From Lachnocurva sp029100405 (GTDB taxonomy: Bacteria > Bacillota > Clostridia > Lachnospirales > Lachnospiraceae), in the NCBI GenBank assembly GCA_046263755.1, contig JBJYZC010000009.1, positions 56,745-120,744 on the forward strand: a stretch of 64,000 bases of DNA, given 5' to 3'. A model generated the notes under the pieces. It ran no database searches, was not told the DNA's origin, and saw only the letters and a program-made list of their open reading frames with translations. This document shows positions 24,650 to 34,162 of the stretch, one piece after another. Position 1 is the stretch's first letter. Each line of letters begins with the position of its first letter. Both the position numbers and the translations under genes were made by a program.

Positions 24650-26464
24650 GTGGCAATCGACCAGTCTCATATTCGTAATTTTTGTATCATTGCTCATATC
24701 GATCACGGCAAGTCGACATTGGCTGACCGGATGATCGAGATGACCGGAACCCTGACTGCCCGGGAAATGCAGGATCAGGTCCTTGACAACATGGAAGTCG
24801 AGCGGGAACGGGGCATTACCGTCAAATCCCAGGCGGTCCGCCTGATCTATCATGCCAAAAACGGCGAGGAATACATTTTCAACCTGATCGATACCCCGGG
24901 TCATGTGGACTTTAACTACGAGGTCTCCCGTTCCCTGGCCGCCTGCGATGGCGCTATCCTGATCGTCGACAGCACCCAGGGCGTCGAGGCCCAGACTTTG
25001 GCCAATGCTTATCTGGCGATCGACCATGACCTGGAGATCCTCCCCGTCATCAATAAAATCGATCTCCCCAGCGCAGATCCGGAGGGAACCGCCCGGGAGA
25101 TCGAGGACGTCATCGGGATCGAAGCCATGGATGCGCCCCGCATTTCTGCGAAGACCGGGGAAAATGTAGACCAGGTTCTCGAAGCGATTGTCGAGAAACT
25201 GCCAGCTCCTTCCGGAGATCCCAAAGCTCCCCTGGAAGCCTTGATTTTCGACTCGGTTTACGATTCCTACCGGGGCGTTATCGTCTTCATCCGGGTGGTG
25301 AACGGCAGCGTCAAAGCCGGCGATAAGATCCGCTTTATGCAGAGTAAGGCCGAGATGAATGTTGTGGAAGTCGGTTATTTCGGCGCCGGCCAGCTCTTCC
25401 CCTGTGATGAGCTTCCTTCCGGTTCTGTCGGATATCTCACTGCTTCCATCAAGAATATTCGGGATGCCCGGGTCGGCGATACCGTGACACTGGCAGATCA
25501 TCCGGCAGAAAAGCCTCTGCCCGGTTATAAGAAGGTGAATCCCATGGTTTACTGCGGCATCTATCCCGCTGATTCTGCCAAGTATCCGGAATTAAGAGAT
25601 GCCCTGGAGAAATTGCAGTTAAATGATGCCTCCCTTCAGTACGAACCGGAGACTTCTCAGGCCTTGGGATTCGGCTTTCGCTGCGGTTTCCTGGGACTTT
25701 TGCATCTGGAAGTCGTTCAGGAACGACTGGAGAAGGAATATGATCTGGATCTTGTGACGACGGCGCCGGGCGTTGTTTATAAAGTCCATAAGACGAACGG
25801 GGAAGTGCTGACCTTGACCAATCCTTCCAATTTGCCGGATCCATCAGAAATTGAATATATGGAGGAACCAATCGTTTCTGCCGAGATCATGGTGACCAAG
25901 GATTACATCGGCACCATTATGGATCTCTGCCAGGAACGTCGTGGGGAGTATGTCTCCATGGAATATGTCGAAGAAAGCCGGGCCCTTTTGAAATACAACC
26001 TGCCTTTGAATGAGATCATCTATGACTTCTTTGATGTCTTGAAATCCCGTTCCAGAGGCTATGCTTCCTTCGACTATGAATTCAAGGGCTATCAGAAGTC
26101 CGAGCTTGTGAAACTTGATATCCTTGTCAATAAGGAGTCTGTCGATGCCCTGTCCTTCATTGTCTTCGCCGGAACTGCCTATGAGCGCGGCAGGAAGATG
26201 TGCGAGAAACTGAAGGAAAATATACCGAGGCAGATGTTTGAGATCCCCATTCAGGCGGCCATTGGTAATAAGGTCATCGCCAGAGAAACCGTAAAAGCCT
26301 ATCGGAAGGACGTTCTGGCCAAGTGCTATGGCGGTGATATTTCCCGGAAGAAGAAACTTCTGGAGAAGCAGAAGGAAGGTAAGAAGAGGATGCGTCAGTT
26401 CGGCTCGGTCGAGATTCCTCAGGAAGCCTTTATGAGCGTCCTGAAGCTGGATAGTGATGAGTAG
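24650..26464 (+). CDS. lepA: Elongation factor 4 (LepA)
   Basis: A 604-residue translational GTPase that acts on stalled ribosomes and ribosome assembly. G motifs are AHIDHGKSTLADR, MEVERERGITVKSQ, DTPGHVDFNYEV and NKIDLPSAD, followed by the LepA-specific C-terminal domain (SRSRGYASFDYE, KVIARETVKAYRKDVLAKCYGGD). The start is GTG 24650: AGAGGAGG ends 7 bases before it and the product begins MAIDQSHIRNF as in homologues; the open frame back to 24530 is not needed. hemW follows at once. Confidence 0.96.
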   Translation: MAIDQSHIRNFCIIAHIDHGKSTLADRMIEMTGTLTAREMQDQVLDNMEVERERGITVKSQAVRLIYHAKNGEEYIFNLIDTPGHVDFNYEVSRSLAACDGAILIVDSTQGVEAQTLANAYLAIDHDLEILPVINKIDLPSADPEGTAREIEDVIGIEAMDAPRISAKTGENVDQVLEAIVEKLPAPSGDPKAPLEALIFDSVYDSYRGVIVFIRVVNGSVKAGDKIRFMQSKAEMNVVEVGYFGAGQLFPCDELPSGSVGYLTASIKNIRDARVGDTVTLADHPAEKPLPGYKKVNPMVYCGIYPADSAKYPELRDALEKLQLNDASLQYEPETSQALGFGFRCGFLGLLHLEVVQERLEKEYDLDLVTTAPGVVYKVHKTNGEVLTLTNPSNLPDPSEIEYMEEPIVSAEIMVTKDYIGTIMDLCQERRGEYVSMEYVEESRALLKYNLPLNEIIYDFFDVLKSRSRGYASFDYEFKGYQKSELVKLDILVNKESVDALSFIVFAGTAYERGRKMCEKLKENIPRQMFEIPIQAAIGNKVIARETVKAYRKDVLAKCYGGDISRKKKLLEKQKEGKKRMRQFGSVEIPQEAFMSVLKLDSDE

Positions 26465-26480
26465 GGCAGAAGATATCAGC

Positions 26481-27707
26481 ATGAATCATACAACTTCCAT
26501 CGAATTATATATCCATATTCCCTTCTGTGTGCAGAAGTGCGCCTACTGCGACTTTCTGTCCTTTTCTTCCGATGCAGATGACCGGGAGGCATATACCCGT
26601 GCCCTGATCCATGAGATCACTTACTGGGGCGAGAAACTCGATCATCCGGCCGTCTCTACGATTTTCATCGGCGGCGGGACACCCAGCTGGCTGGAAGTGT
26701 CCTTGATGGATGAGATCCTTCGTGCGGTCAGGTCTTCATTTCACATGGAAAAAGGCCTGGAATGCACCATGGAAGTGAATCCCGGGACGGCTTCTTATCA
26801 GGCCATGCTCGACTACCGGTCCATGGGGATCAACCGCCTTTCGATCGGCCTCCAGAGCGCAAATGACGAGGAACTTAAGACCCTGGGCCGGATCCATGAT
26901 TACCGGCGCTTCTTAAGGACCTTCGAGAGCGCCCGGAGGGCAAATTTTTCTAATATCAATGTAGACCTCATGACAGGAATCCCCGGACAGACCCTGGAAT
27001 CCCTCAAGCGAAGTCTGGCCAAGGTCGTGCTTCTGGGGCCGACCCATATCAGCGCCTACGATCTGATCATTGAGGAGGGGACACCCTTTTATGACCGCTA
27101 TCATAAGGACGAAGAGAAGCGGCTGGCAGGAGAAGAACCGGCCTTTTTGCCGGATGAGGATACGGAGTATGAAATGACCCGGATGACAGAGGATTATCTC
27201 CGTCAGAAGGGCTATCGCCAGTACGAAGTGTCGAATTTTGCCCGACCGGGCTATCGCTGCCGTCACAATGTCGGCTATTGGAAAAGAAAAGAGTATCTTG
27301 GCCTCGGTCTTGGTGCGGCTTCCCTTATAGATGAGACCCGTTGGAATGAAACGAGAGACTTCCGGCAGTATCTGGCTTACTGGAAAGATGCAGACAAGGG
27401 CAATCTGTCTGACCCGGGAGATCAGGAAAAAGCAGGGCTCGATATGCCAAAGACCCTTACAGACTTCCAGCGTCTGTCTAAAAAAGATGCCATGGAAGAA
27501 TTTATGTTTCTCGGCCTTCGCATGAATGAAGGGGTTTCTTTGGATGCCTTTGCATCTTATTTTGGTATTCCACTCTTGTCTGTCTATGGATCTGTGGTGG
27601 ATCGATATCAGAAGGAAGGCATGATCTGCCTTGCCGAAGGCCGCTTGCTTCTGACCCGAAGAGGGAGAGAAGTGTCAAATGAGATCCTGGCAGACTTCCT
27701 CTTGTAA
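26481..27707 (+). CDS. hemW: Heme chaperone / radical SAM protein HemW
   Basis: A radical SAM protein of the HemW family (formerly called HemN-like), thought to deliver heme to membrane proteins. The [4Fe-4S] motif is CVQKCAYCDF near the N-terminus, preceded by ELYIHIPF, with GGGTPSWL and NRLSIGLQS further on. HemW lacks the features of true coproporphyrinogen oxidase. The ATG at 26481 gives the family-like N-terminus; ATG 26457 or GTG 26454, overlapping the lepA stop, are alternatives. lepA-hemW-hrcA is a conserved order in Bacillota. Confidence 0.92.
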   Translation: MNHTTSIELYIHIPFCVQKCAYCDFLSFSSDADDREAYTRALIHEITYWGEKLDHPAVSTIFIGGGTPSWLEVSLMDEILRAVRSSFHMEKGLECTMEVNPGTASYQAMLDYRSMGINRLSIGLQSANDEELKTLGRIHDYRRFLRTFESARRANFSNINVDLMTGIPGQTLESLKRSLAKVVLLGPTHISAYDLIIEEGTPFYDRYHKDEEKRLAGEEPAFLPDEDTEYEMTRMTEDYLRQKGYRQYEVSNFARPGYRCRHNVGYWKRKEYLGLGLGAASLIDETRWNETRDFRQYLAYWKDADKGNLSDPGDQEKAGLDMPKTLTDFQRLSKKDAMEEFMFLGLRMNEGVSLDAFASYFGIPLLSVYGSVVDRYQKEGMICLAEGRLLLTRRGREVSNEILADFLL

Positions 27708-27755
27708 CCAAACACACAATTCATAAAAAATTCTTAAAAATTCCCATCATTAGAG

Positions 27756-27784
27756 TTGACATCCTTTGCCAAGGGTGATAGATT
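27756..27784 (+). promoter_or_regulatory. hrcA-dnaK operon promoter
   Basis: TTGACA (27756-27761), a 17-base spacer and TAGATT (27779-27784) form a sigma-A promoter whose start point, near 27791, lies just before the CIRCE element. Confidence 0.85.
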
Positions 27785-27798
27785 AATCACAGAAACAA

Positions 27799-27825
27799 TT
27801 AGCACTCTGATTAAATGAGTGCTAA
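27799..27825 (+). promoter_or_regulatory. CIRCE operator (HrcA binding site)
   Basis: TTAGCACTC (27799-27807), nine bases, then GAGTGCTAA (27817-27825): a perfect match to the CIRCE consensus. HrcA bound here blocks the hrcA-grpE-dnaK-dnaJ operon until heat stress titrates GroEL. It lies in the transcribed leader between the promoter and hrcA. Confidence 0.98.
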
Positions 27826-27845
27826 CAAGAAAAAGGATGACAGTT

Positions 27846-28934
27846 ATGGAAGAACTCGATGACCGTAAGAAAAAAATACTGAACGTCATCATTGACACCT
27901 ATCTGAAGACCGGAGAGCCGGTCGGATCCCGTACCATTTCCAAGGCGCCGGGTCTGGACCTCAGCTCAGCCACGATTCGGAATGAGATGTCAGATCTGGA
28001 AGACATGGGTTATATTGAATCCCCGCATACTTCTGCCGGAAGAGTTCCTACTGACCAGGGCTATCGCTACTATGTCGATAACCTGATCAGGGATCGGGAC
28101 CGGGAAGTCATGGAAGTTCGTACCAGTCTGACACAGAAGACCGAGAAGATGGAGAAGGTCCTGAAGATGATCGTTCAGTACCTTGCTAAAAACACCCAGC
28201 TTCCGACCGTGATCTCAGCTCCTTCCATTACAAGAAACCGGGTCAAGTTCGTACAGCTCTCCGCTGTTGATGAGAGTCACCTCTTGTCCGTTGTCGTGAT
28301 GGATGGAAATGTAGTCCGAAACAAAATGATCCGCATCACGGAGCCGGTCAATAACGAAGAACTTTTGAAGCTGAACATGCTCCTGAATACAACCTTAAAC
28401 GGCTTGACGGTTCAGGACATCAATTTGGGACTGATCCAGAAGATCCGGGGCCAGGCGGAAGACAATTCCGATATTATTGAATCGGTTTTGGAAACCATAG
28501 CCGACACCATTACGGATGATGACCTCGAGATCTATACCAGCGGAGCAACCAATATCTTCCGTTATCCGGAGCTTTCGGATTCACAGAAGGCAAGCGAGTT
28601 CCTTCAGAAGTTTGAAGACAAGGGTGATCTGGCAGAGCTTATCACAGAAGCTGAGGAAGATGCCCAGGAGACCGGAAAGGGTCTTCAGGTTTATATCGGC
28701 GATGAAAACCCGGTCAAGAACATGAAGGATGTCAGCGTTGTGACAGCTACCTATGAACTTGGCGATGGCGTGAAGGGAACGATCGGAATCATCGGACCTA
28801 AGCGAATGGATTATCAGAAAGTTATGGACAGCCTGAGCAGTCTGAAAGACCAGTTGGAGGGCACCTTAAAGAAGCCGGAACTTTCAATCAGTCCCGGAAA
28901 GGAACCGGACGATAATGGCAGTCAGAGCAAATAG
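27846..28934 (+). CDS. hrcA: Heat-inducible transcription repressor HrcA
   Basis: The 362-residue repressor of the class I heat-shock genes. The N-terminal winged helix has LNVIIDTYLKTGEPVGSRTISK and LSSATIRNEMSDLEDMGYIESPHTSAGRVPT, both diagnostic; the C-terminal domain contains GTIGIIGPKRMDY. I chose ATG 27846 with AAAGGA 8 bases upstream; the longer frame from 27819 would begin inside the CIRCE element. It heads the heat-shock operon and controls it through that site. grpE follows after 24 bases. Confidence 0.96.
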   Translation: MEELDDRKKKILNVIIDTYLKTGEPVGSRTISKAPGLDLSSATIRNEMSDLEDMGYIESPHTSAGRVPTDQGYRYYVDNLIRDRDREVMEVRTSLTQKTEKMEKVLKMIVQYLAKNTQLPTVISAPSITRNRVKFVQLSAVDESHLLSVVVMDGNVVRNKMIRITEPVNNEELLKLNMLLNTTLNGLTVQDINLGLIQKIRGQAEDNSDIIESVLETIADTITDDDLEIYTSGATNIFRYPELSDSQKASEFLQKFEDKGDLAELITEAEEDAQETGKGLQVYIGDENPVKNMKDVSVVTATYELGDGVKGTIGIIGPKRMDYQKVMDSLSSLKDQLEGTLKKPELSISPGKEPDDNGSQSK

Positions 28935-28958
28935 AATCGACAGAAAGGCGGTAGTATT

Positions 28959-29705
28959 TTGGCAGAAGAAATGAAGAAAAACCAGACTTCCGATTCTCTG
29001 AAAAATGAAGACCTGACCGAAGAGAACAAGGTTAAGACTTCGGAAGAAAAGGCAGAGAATTCCGAACAGAAATCAAAAGATCCGAAATCAACAGAACAGA
29101 ATCCGACAGAGAATAAACCCCAAGCTGCAGAAGATTCTTCTAAAAAATCCGAAGACAAGCCGGATCAGGAAGAAGAAAACGGTAAGGGAAAAAGGGAAGA
29201 TCAATCGGATCAGGAAGAAAAAGACGAGAAGGACGATAAGAAATCAAAAAGCTTCTTTAAAAAGAAACCGGATCCCAGAGATCAGAAGATCGCCGATCTG
29301 ACCGACCGTGTGCAGAGACAGATGGCCGAGTTCGACAACTTCCGGAAAAGGACAGATAAGGAAAAGAGCGAGATGTTCGATGCGGGTGCCCGCCATATTC
29401 TCGAAAAGATCCTTCCGGTCGTTGACAATTTCGAACGCGCCATTGCCCTTCGCCCCGAAGGCGAAGACAATGCTTATGCAGACGGCATCGAAAAGATCTA
29501 TAAAGGTCTGATCAAGACCCTGGATGATCTGGATGTCAAGGAGATCGACGCCAAGGGAAAGGAATTTGATCCGAATTTCCACAATGCCGTTATGCATGTG
29601 GAAGATGAATCCCTCGGTGAAAACGAAGTGGCAGAGGTCCTGCAGAAGGGCTACACCTTCCACGATGTCGTTATCCGACATGCCATGGTTAAGGTTGCCA
29701 ACTAG
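28959..29705 (+). CDS. grpE: Nucleotide exchange factor GrpE
   Basis: A 248-residue cochaperone that releases ADP from DnaK. The GrpE domain covers about residues 105-248 (QMAEFDNFRKRTDKEK, ILEKILPVVDNFERAI, EFDPNFHNAVMHVED, VLQKGYTFHDVVIRHAMVKV). The first 100 residues are an unusually long Lys/Glu/Ser-rich disordered region. The start appears to be TTG 28959 with AAAGGCGG 7 bases upstream; ATG 28971 is the alternative. It belongs to the CIRCE-controlled operon. Confidence 0.94.
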   Translation: MAEEMKKNQTSDSLKNEDLTEENKVKTSEEKAENSEQKSKDPKSTEQNPTENKPQAAEDSSKKSEDKPDQEEENGKGKREDQSDQEEKDEKDDKKSKSFFKKKPDPRDQKIADLTDRVQRQMAEFDNFRKRTDKEKSEMFDAGARHILEKILPVVDNFERAIALRPEGEDNAYADGIEKIYKGLIKTLDDLDVKEIDAKGKEFDPNFHNAVMHVEDESLGENEVAEVLQKGYTFHDVVIRHAMVKVAN

Positions 29706-29798
29706 TCGATGGATCACTTGATTGGACAGTGAAAACTTAACTTTCTTTTGGAAGATAAATAGAAATAGATCAATAACTCAAAACAGGAGGAAAACGTT

Positions 29799-31709
29799 AT
29801 GAGTAAGATTATTGGTATTGACTTAGGTACTACAAATAGCTGTGTAGCTGTTATGGAAGGTGGTAAGCCCACCGTTATCGCAAACCAGGAAGGTGCGCGG
29901 ACAACGCCGTCTGTTGTCGCTTTCACAAAAAATGGCGAGCGTCTGGTCGGTGAGCCGGCAAAGCGTCAGGCAGTAACAAATGCAGACCATACCATTTCTT
30001 CCATCAAGCGTCAGATGGGCCGGGATTATCATGTTACCATCGACGGCAAGCAGTATTCTCCTCAGCAGATTTCTGCAATGATCCTTCAGAAACTGAAGGC
30101 AGACGCAGAGAACTACCTGGGCGAGAAGGTCACCGAAGCAGTTATCACCGTTCCTGCATACTTCAACGATGCTCAGCGTCAGGCAACCAAGGATGCCGGT
30201 AAGATCGCAGGACTTGATGTAAAGCGTATCATTAACGAGCCGACCGCAGCAGCACTGGCTTACGGCCTGGACAATGAAAACGAGCAGAAGATTCTGGTCT
30301 ATGACTTAGGCGGCGGTACCTTCGATGTATCTGTCATCGAGATCGGCGACGGCGTCATCGAAGTTCTGGCAACCAATGGTGATACTCATCTTGGTGGTGA
30401 TGACTTCGATAACAAGATCATCGACTGGATGGTTTCCGAATTTAAGGCAAGTGAGGGCGTAGACCTCTCCCAGGATAAGATGGCAATGCAGCGTCTGAAG
30501 GAAGCAGCAGAGAAGGCAAAGAAAGAGCTTTCTTCTGCAACAACGACCAATATCAACCTTCCTTTCATCACCGCTGTAGACGGACAGCCTAAGCACCTGG
30601 ATATGGATCTTACCAGAGCAAAATTCGATGAACTGACCATGGATCTGGTTGAGCGTACCGCAGTTCCGGTACAGAACGCTCTGCGTGATGCAGGCCTTAC
30701 TGCAAACGATATCTCCAAGGTCCTTCTGGTCGGCGGTTCTACCCGTATCCCGGCTGTACAGGAGAAGGTTAAGAGCCTGACCGGTAAGGAACCTTCCAAG
30801 TCTCTGAACCCGGATGAAGCCGTTGCAATCGGTGCATCCATTCAGGGTGGTAAGCTTGCAGGCGATGCAGGTGCCGGCGACATCCTTCTTCTGGATGTAA
30901 CCCCTCTGTCTCTTTCCATCGAGACCATGGGCGGCGTTGCAACTCGTCTGATCGAGCGGAATACGACCATTCCTACCAAGAAGAGCCAGATCTTCTCTAC
31001 TGCAGAGGATAACCAGACGGCCGTTGATATCCATGTTGTACAGGGTGAGCGTCAGTTCGCAAGAGACAATAAGACCCTCGGAAACTTCCGTTTGGATGGT
31101 ATCGCACCGGCTCCGAGAGGAGTTCCTCAGATCGAAGTTACCTTCGATATCGATGCCAACGGTATTGTAAATGTATCCGCTAAGGATCTTGGTACCGGCA
31201 AGGAACAGCACATCACCATCACCGCAGGCTCCAACATGTCCGATGATGAGATCAATAAGGCAGTCAAAGAAGCTCAGGAATACGAGGCTCAGGATAAGAA
31301 GCGGAAGGAAGCCATCGACACCAAGAACGATGCAGACGCTTTCTGTGTACAGACCAAGAAGGCCCTCGATGAAGTCGGTGACAAGGTTTCCGCAGACGAG
31401 AAGGCTAAGGTAGAGACCGAGCTTAAGGCAATGCAGGATCTCCTGGCTAAGTACAAGGACAACAATGATCTCTCGGATCAGGAAGTCAATGATATCAAGG
31501 CACAGAAGGAGAAACTGGAGACCGCTGCTCAGCAGGTATTTACCAAGATGTATGAGGCTGCTCAGGCAGCTGCTCAGAGCCAGGCCGGCGCAGGTGCGAA
31601 TGCAGGAAATGCCGGAAATGCAGGCAATGCAGGCAGCACAGGCACAAGCAATAATGGCGGCAATGGCGGAAACGATGATGTCGTTGATGCTGACTACAAG
31701 GAAGTCTGA
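29799..31709 (+). CDS. dnaK: Chaperone DnaK (Hsp70)
   Basis: A 636-residue Hsp70. It shows IIGIDLGTTNSCVAV at the N-terminus, IINEPTAAALAYGLD, VYDLGGGTFDVS and LLVGGSTRIPAVQ in the ATPase domain, and LLLDVTPLSLSIETMGG at the start of the substrate domain. The C-terminal tail is a flexible Ala-Gly-Asn repeat region ending DDVVDADYKEV, close to the usual EEVD-like acidic end. AGGAGG is 8 bases before the ATG. Codon use is biased toward the highly expressed set compared with neighbours. A double hairpin separates it from dnaJ. Confidence 0.98.
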   Translation: MSKIIGIDLGTTNSCVAVMEGGKPTVIANQEGARTTPSVVAFTKNGERLVGEPAKRQAVTNADHTISSIKRQMGRDYHVTIDGKQYSPQQISAMILQKLKADAENYLGEKVTEAVITVPAYFNDAQRQATKDAGKIAGLDVKRIINEPTAAALAYGLDNENEQKILVYDLGGGTFDVSVIEIGDGVIEVLATNGDTHLGGDDFDNKIIDWMVSEFKASEGVDLSQDKMAMQRLKEAAEKAKKELSSATTTNINLPFITAVDGQPKHLDMDLTRAKFDELTMDLVERTAVPVQNALRDAGLTANDISKVLLVGGSTRIPAVQEKVKSLTGKEPSKSLNPDEAVAIGASIQGGKLAGDAGAGDILLLDVTPLSLSIETMGGVATRLIERNTTIPTKKSQIFSTAEDNQTAVDIHVVQGERQFARDNKTLGNFRLDGIAPAPRGVPQIEVTFDIDANGIVNVSAKDLGTGKEQHITITAGSNMSDDEINKAVKEAQEYEAQDKKRKEAIDTKNDADAFCVQTKKALDEVGDKVSADEKAKVETELKAMQDLLAKYKDNNDLSDQEVNDIKAQKEKLETAAQQVFTKMYEAAQAAAQSQAGAGANAGNAGNAGNAGSTGTSNNGGNGGNDDVVDADYKEV

Positions 31710-31745
31710 AGTTGATCCCTTGTAATACAAGGAAGAAGTAAAGCC

Positions 31746-31830
31746 AAGCCATACTCCGGTCCTGCCGGTGTATGGCTTATGGCATATATAGAAAATGTAA
31801 ACCAAGCCGGATCTTTTATTATCATCCGGC
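31746..31830 (+). other. Two hairpins between dnaK and dnaJ
   Basis: Hairpin 1 pairs AAGCCATAC (31746-31754) with GTATGGCTT (31770-31778), continued inward by CCGG/CCGG. Hairpin 2 pairs GCCGGAT (31806-31812) with ATCCGGC (31824-31830). Neither has a proper T-run, so I read them as processing or partial attenuation structures that would lower dnaJ relative to dnaK and protect the 3' end of the dnaK message. Confidence 0.65.
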
Positions 31831-31853
31831 GACAATAGATAGGCAGAATTAAC

Positions 31854-33029
31854 ATGGCAGAACAGAAACGTGACTATTACGAAGTGCTCGGCGTCGATCG
31901 GAATGCCGATGAAGACACGATAAAAAAAGCATATCGTAAGCTTGCCAAGAAATACCATCCGGATATGCATCCCGGTGATAAGGAAGCAGAAGAAAAATTT
32001 AAGGAAGCTTCGGAGGCCTATGCGGTCCTCTCCGATAAGGACAAGCGGGCCAAGTATGATCAGTTCGGTCATGCGGCATTTGATGGCGGAGCCGGTGGCG
32101 GCGGTTTTGACTTCAGCGGTACTGACTTCAGCGATATTTTCAATGATATTTTTGGTGGCGGATTTTCCGGTTTCGGCGATATTTTCGGCGGCGGTGCCCG
32201 GTCCAATCCCAATGGACCGCGGCAGGGAGCCAATGTCCGCTCTTCGGTTCGGATCAGCTTTGAAGAAGCAGCCTTTGGCTGCAACAAGGAACTGGATCTC
32301 TATCTGAAGGAAGAGTGTCCGACCTGTCACGGCAGCGGCGCAAAGCCCGGAACCAAGAAAACGACCTGTCACCGTTGTGGCGGTAAGGGCCGGATCGTGA
32401 TGCAGCAGCAGTCCTTCTTTGGAACCGTACAGAATGTGACTACCTGTCCGGAATGCGGCGGCAGCGGTCAGATCATTGAGCATAAGTGCAGTGATTGTAA
32501 CGGAACGGGCTTTATTTCCAAGAAAAAGAGGATCGAAGTGGCCATTCCTGCCGGTATCGATGACGGACAGAGTATCCGGATCCGTGGCAAGGGAGAACCG
32601 GGACAAAATGGAGGTCCTCGCGGTGATCTTCTGGTGGAGGTTCGTGTTTCCCAATCTCCGGAATTCCATCGAGAGGGCTTCGATGTCTATTCGATTGCAG
32701 ATATCTCTTTTGCACAGGCAGCACTGGGCGGCGAGATTCTGATCAAGACCTTGGATGGTCAGGTCCTCTATGAAGTAAAACCCGGGACCCAGCCCAATAC
32801 CAGGATCCGTCTTCGTGGAAAGGGCATACCGACCATTCGGAATGCCAATATCCGTGGCGACCAGTATGTGACACTTCGGGTCCTTGTACCGACCGGTCTG
32901 ACTTTGGAAGCCAAGGAAGCTTTACGAGCCTTCGATGCGGTGAATGGAAATACCTTGCAGAAACCGGTTGTACAGCCGGAGACAACAGAAAAGAAGAAGA
33001 GAGGTCCTTTCGGACGAAAGAAGCGCTGA
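31854..33029 (+). CDS. dnaJ: Chaperone DnaJ (Hsp40)
   Basis: A 391-residue class A J-protein that delivers substrates to DnaK and stimulates its ATPase. The J domain carries the HPD motif in KKYHPDMHPGD; a Gly/Phe-rich linker follows (about 76-125); four zinc-binding repeats are CPTCHGSG, CHRCGGKG, CPECGGSG and CSDCNGTG; then comes the C-terminal substrate domain. prmA follows after 12 bases. Confidence 0.97.
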   Translation: MAEQKRDYYEVLGVDRNADEDTIKKAYRKLAKKYHPDMHPGDKEAEEKFKEASEAYAVLSDKDKRAKYDQFGHAAFDGGAGGGGFDFSGTDFSDIFNDIFGGGFSGFGDIFGGGARSNPNGPRQGANVRSSVRISFEEAAFGCNKELDLYLKEECPTCHGSGAKPGTKKTTCHRCGGKGRIVMQQQSFFGTVQNVTTCPECGGSGQIIEHKCSDCNGTGFISKKKRIEVAIPAGIDDGQSIRIRGKGEPGQNGGPRGDLLVEVRVSQSPEFHREGFDVYSIADISFAQAALGGEILIKTLDGQVLYEVKPGTQPNTRIRLRGKGIPTIRNANIRGDQYVTLRVLVPTGLTLEAKEALRAFDAVNGNTLQKPVVQPETTEKKKRGPFGRKKR

Positions 33030-33041
33030 CAGGAGAATCAA

Positions 33042-34085
33042 ATGACCTGGACTTGTTTTACCATCCATACGACAGAAGAAGCAGAAGAGGCAGTTTCTGC
33101 CCTTCTTGGCTCCCTGGATATCAACAATATTGAATTTGTCGACAACCGTCCAGTCTTCGGACTGGAGGTGGAAGGGGATTATCCGGAGCTCTATCCGGAC
33201 CTTCCCGAGGATGATGGCAGTGCCAAGGTCAGGTTTTACCTTCCCCTGTCGGATGAATCGACTTCCTCCCTCTTGAATTCCGGAAGCCGGATCGAAGCAG
33301 AAGAGAGCCGTTGGAACAGAGATAATCTCCAGACCTTATTGGATGAGATTCGATTTCGTCTGGATGGTCTTCGTTCCTCTATGGATATCGGAAGCGGGCA
33401 GATCACCATGGAAGAGACAGCGGAGGAAGACTGGGAAAACAAGTGGAAACAGTACTTCCACAGCTTTACGATAGGAGATCTCTTGATCGCTCCGACCTGG
33501 GAAAAGGATCAGAAGCTTTCCGAGGGGCAGAAACTTCTTTTGATCGATCCGGGCCTGGCTTTCGGAACCGGAGCGCATGAGACGACCCATCTTGTGATCG
33601 AGCAGATCCAGAAATATATGAAGGACCATGATGAGGTCCTGGACTTGGGCTGCGGCAGCGGAATCCTGACCATAGTATCCCTCCTTTACGGAGCGGATCA
33701 TGTGGTAGATACGGATATTGATCCGCTCTGCCGGAATGCGGTCGAGGAAAATCTTTCCAATAACGGGCTTGGCGGTCTCGATTTTGCAAAGGAAGGAGAA
33801 TCCAAGGTAAGTCTCTATATCGGCGATCTTACCCGGGATCAAAAACTGAAGAAGCAGGTAGGAAGCAATCGCTATGACATTATCTGCGCCAATATTCTGT
33901 CCGATATTCTGATTCCCATGGCAGATGCCATGTATGAGGCGATCAAGGCCGGGGGCTATGCCCTGACCAGCGGGATTATCGACGGCCGTCAGGATGATGT
34001 CGATGAGGCCATGACAAATGCCGGCTTCCATTTGATCGAGAAAAACCGCCTGGGAGATTGGTGGAATCTGACATTTCAGAAATAA
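33042..34085 (+). CDS. prmA: Ribosomal protein L11 methyltransferase
   Basis: A 347-residue SAM-dependent methyltransferase that trimethylates L11. The SAM-binding motif is VLDLGCGSGILTI (about residues 199-211), with GLAFGTGAHETTHL before it and NILSDILIPM after it, all typical of PrmA. It is located behind dnaJ as in Bacillus subtilis (yqeT), with AGGAG before the start. Confidence 0.95.
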   Translation: MTWTCFTIHTTEEAEEAVSALLGSLDINNIEFVDNRPVFGLEVEGDYPELYPDLPEDDGSAKVRFYLPLSDESTSSLLNSGSRIEAEESRWNRDNLQTLLDEIRFRLDGLRSSMDIGSGQITMEETAEEDWENKWKQYFHSFTIGDLLIAPTWEKDQKLSEGQKLLLIDPGLAFGTGAHETTHLVIEQIQKYMKDHDEVLDLGCGSGILTIVSLLYGADHVVDTDIDPLCRNAVEENLSNNGLGGLDFAKEGESKVSLYIGDLTRDQKLKKQVGSNRYDIICANILSDILIPMADAMYEAIKAGGYALTSGIIDGRQDDVDEAMTNAGFHLIEKNRLGDWWNLTFQK

Positions 34086-34110
34086 GAGAAAAATAAGAGT
34101 AAGATTCAAT

Positions 34111-34147
34111 TCAGGGATCAGATCCCACGGGATCTGTCCCTGATTTT
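34111..34147 (+). terminator. Terminator-like hairpin between prmA and rsmE
   Basis: TCAGGGA pairs with TCCCTGA at the base, continued by CAGATC and GATCTG, closing on a small loop, followed by only four T. It ends just 15 bases before rsmE, close to its ribosome site, so it may attenuate rather than stop transcription. Confidence 0.6.
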
Positions 34148-34162
34148 GCTATGGAGGGATTT

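Noticed and set aside
30306..32669. 787-codon open frame on the minus strand opposite dnaK and dnaJ
   Set aside because: Long antisense frames opposite Hsp70 genes arise from biased codon use. The translation is rich in Ile/Leu/Cys and low in recognisable motifs, while the plus strand encodes canonical DnaK and DnaJ.
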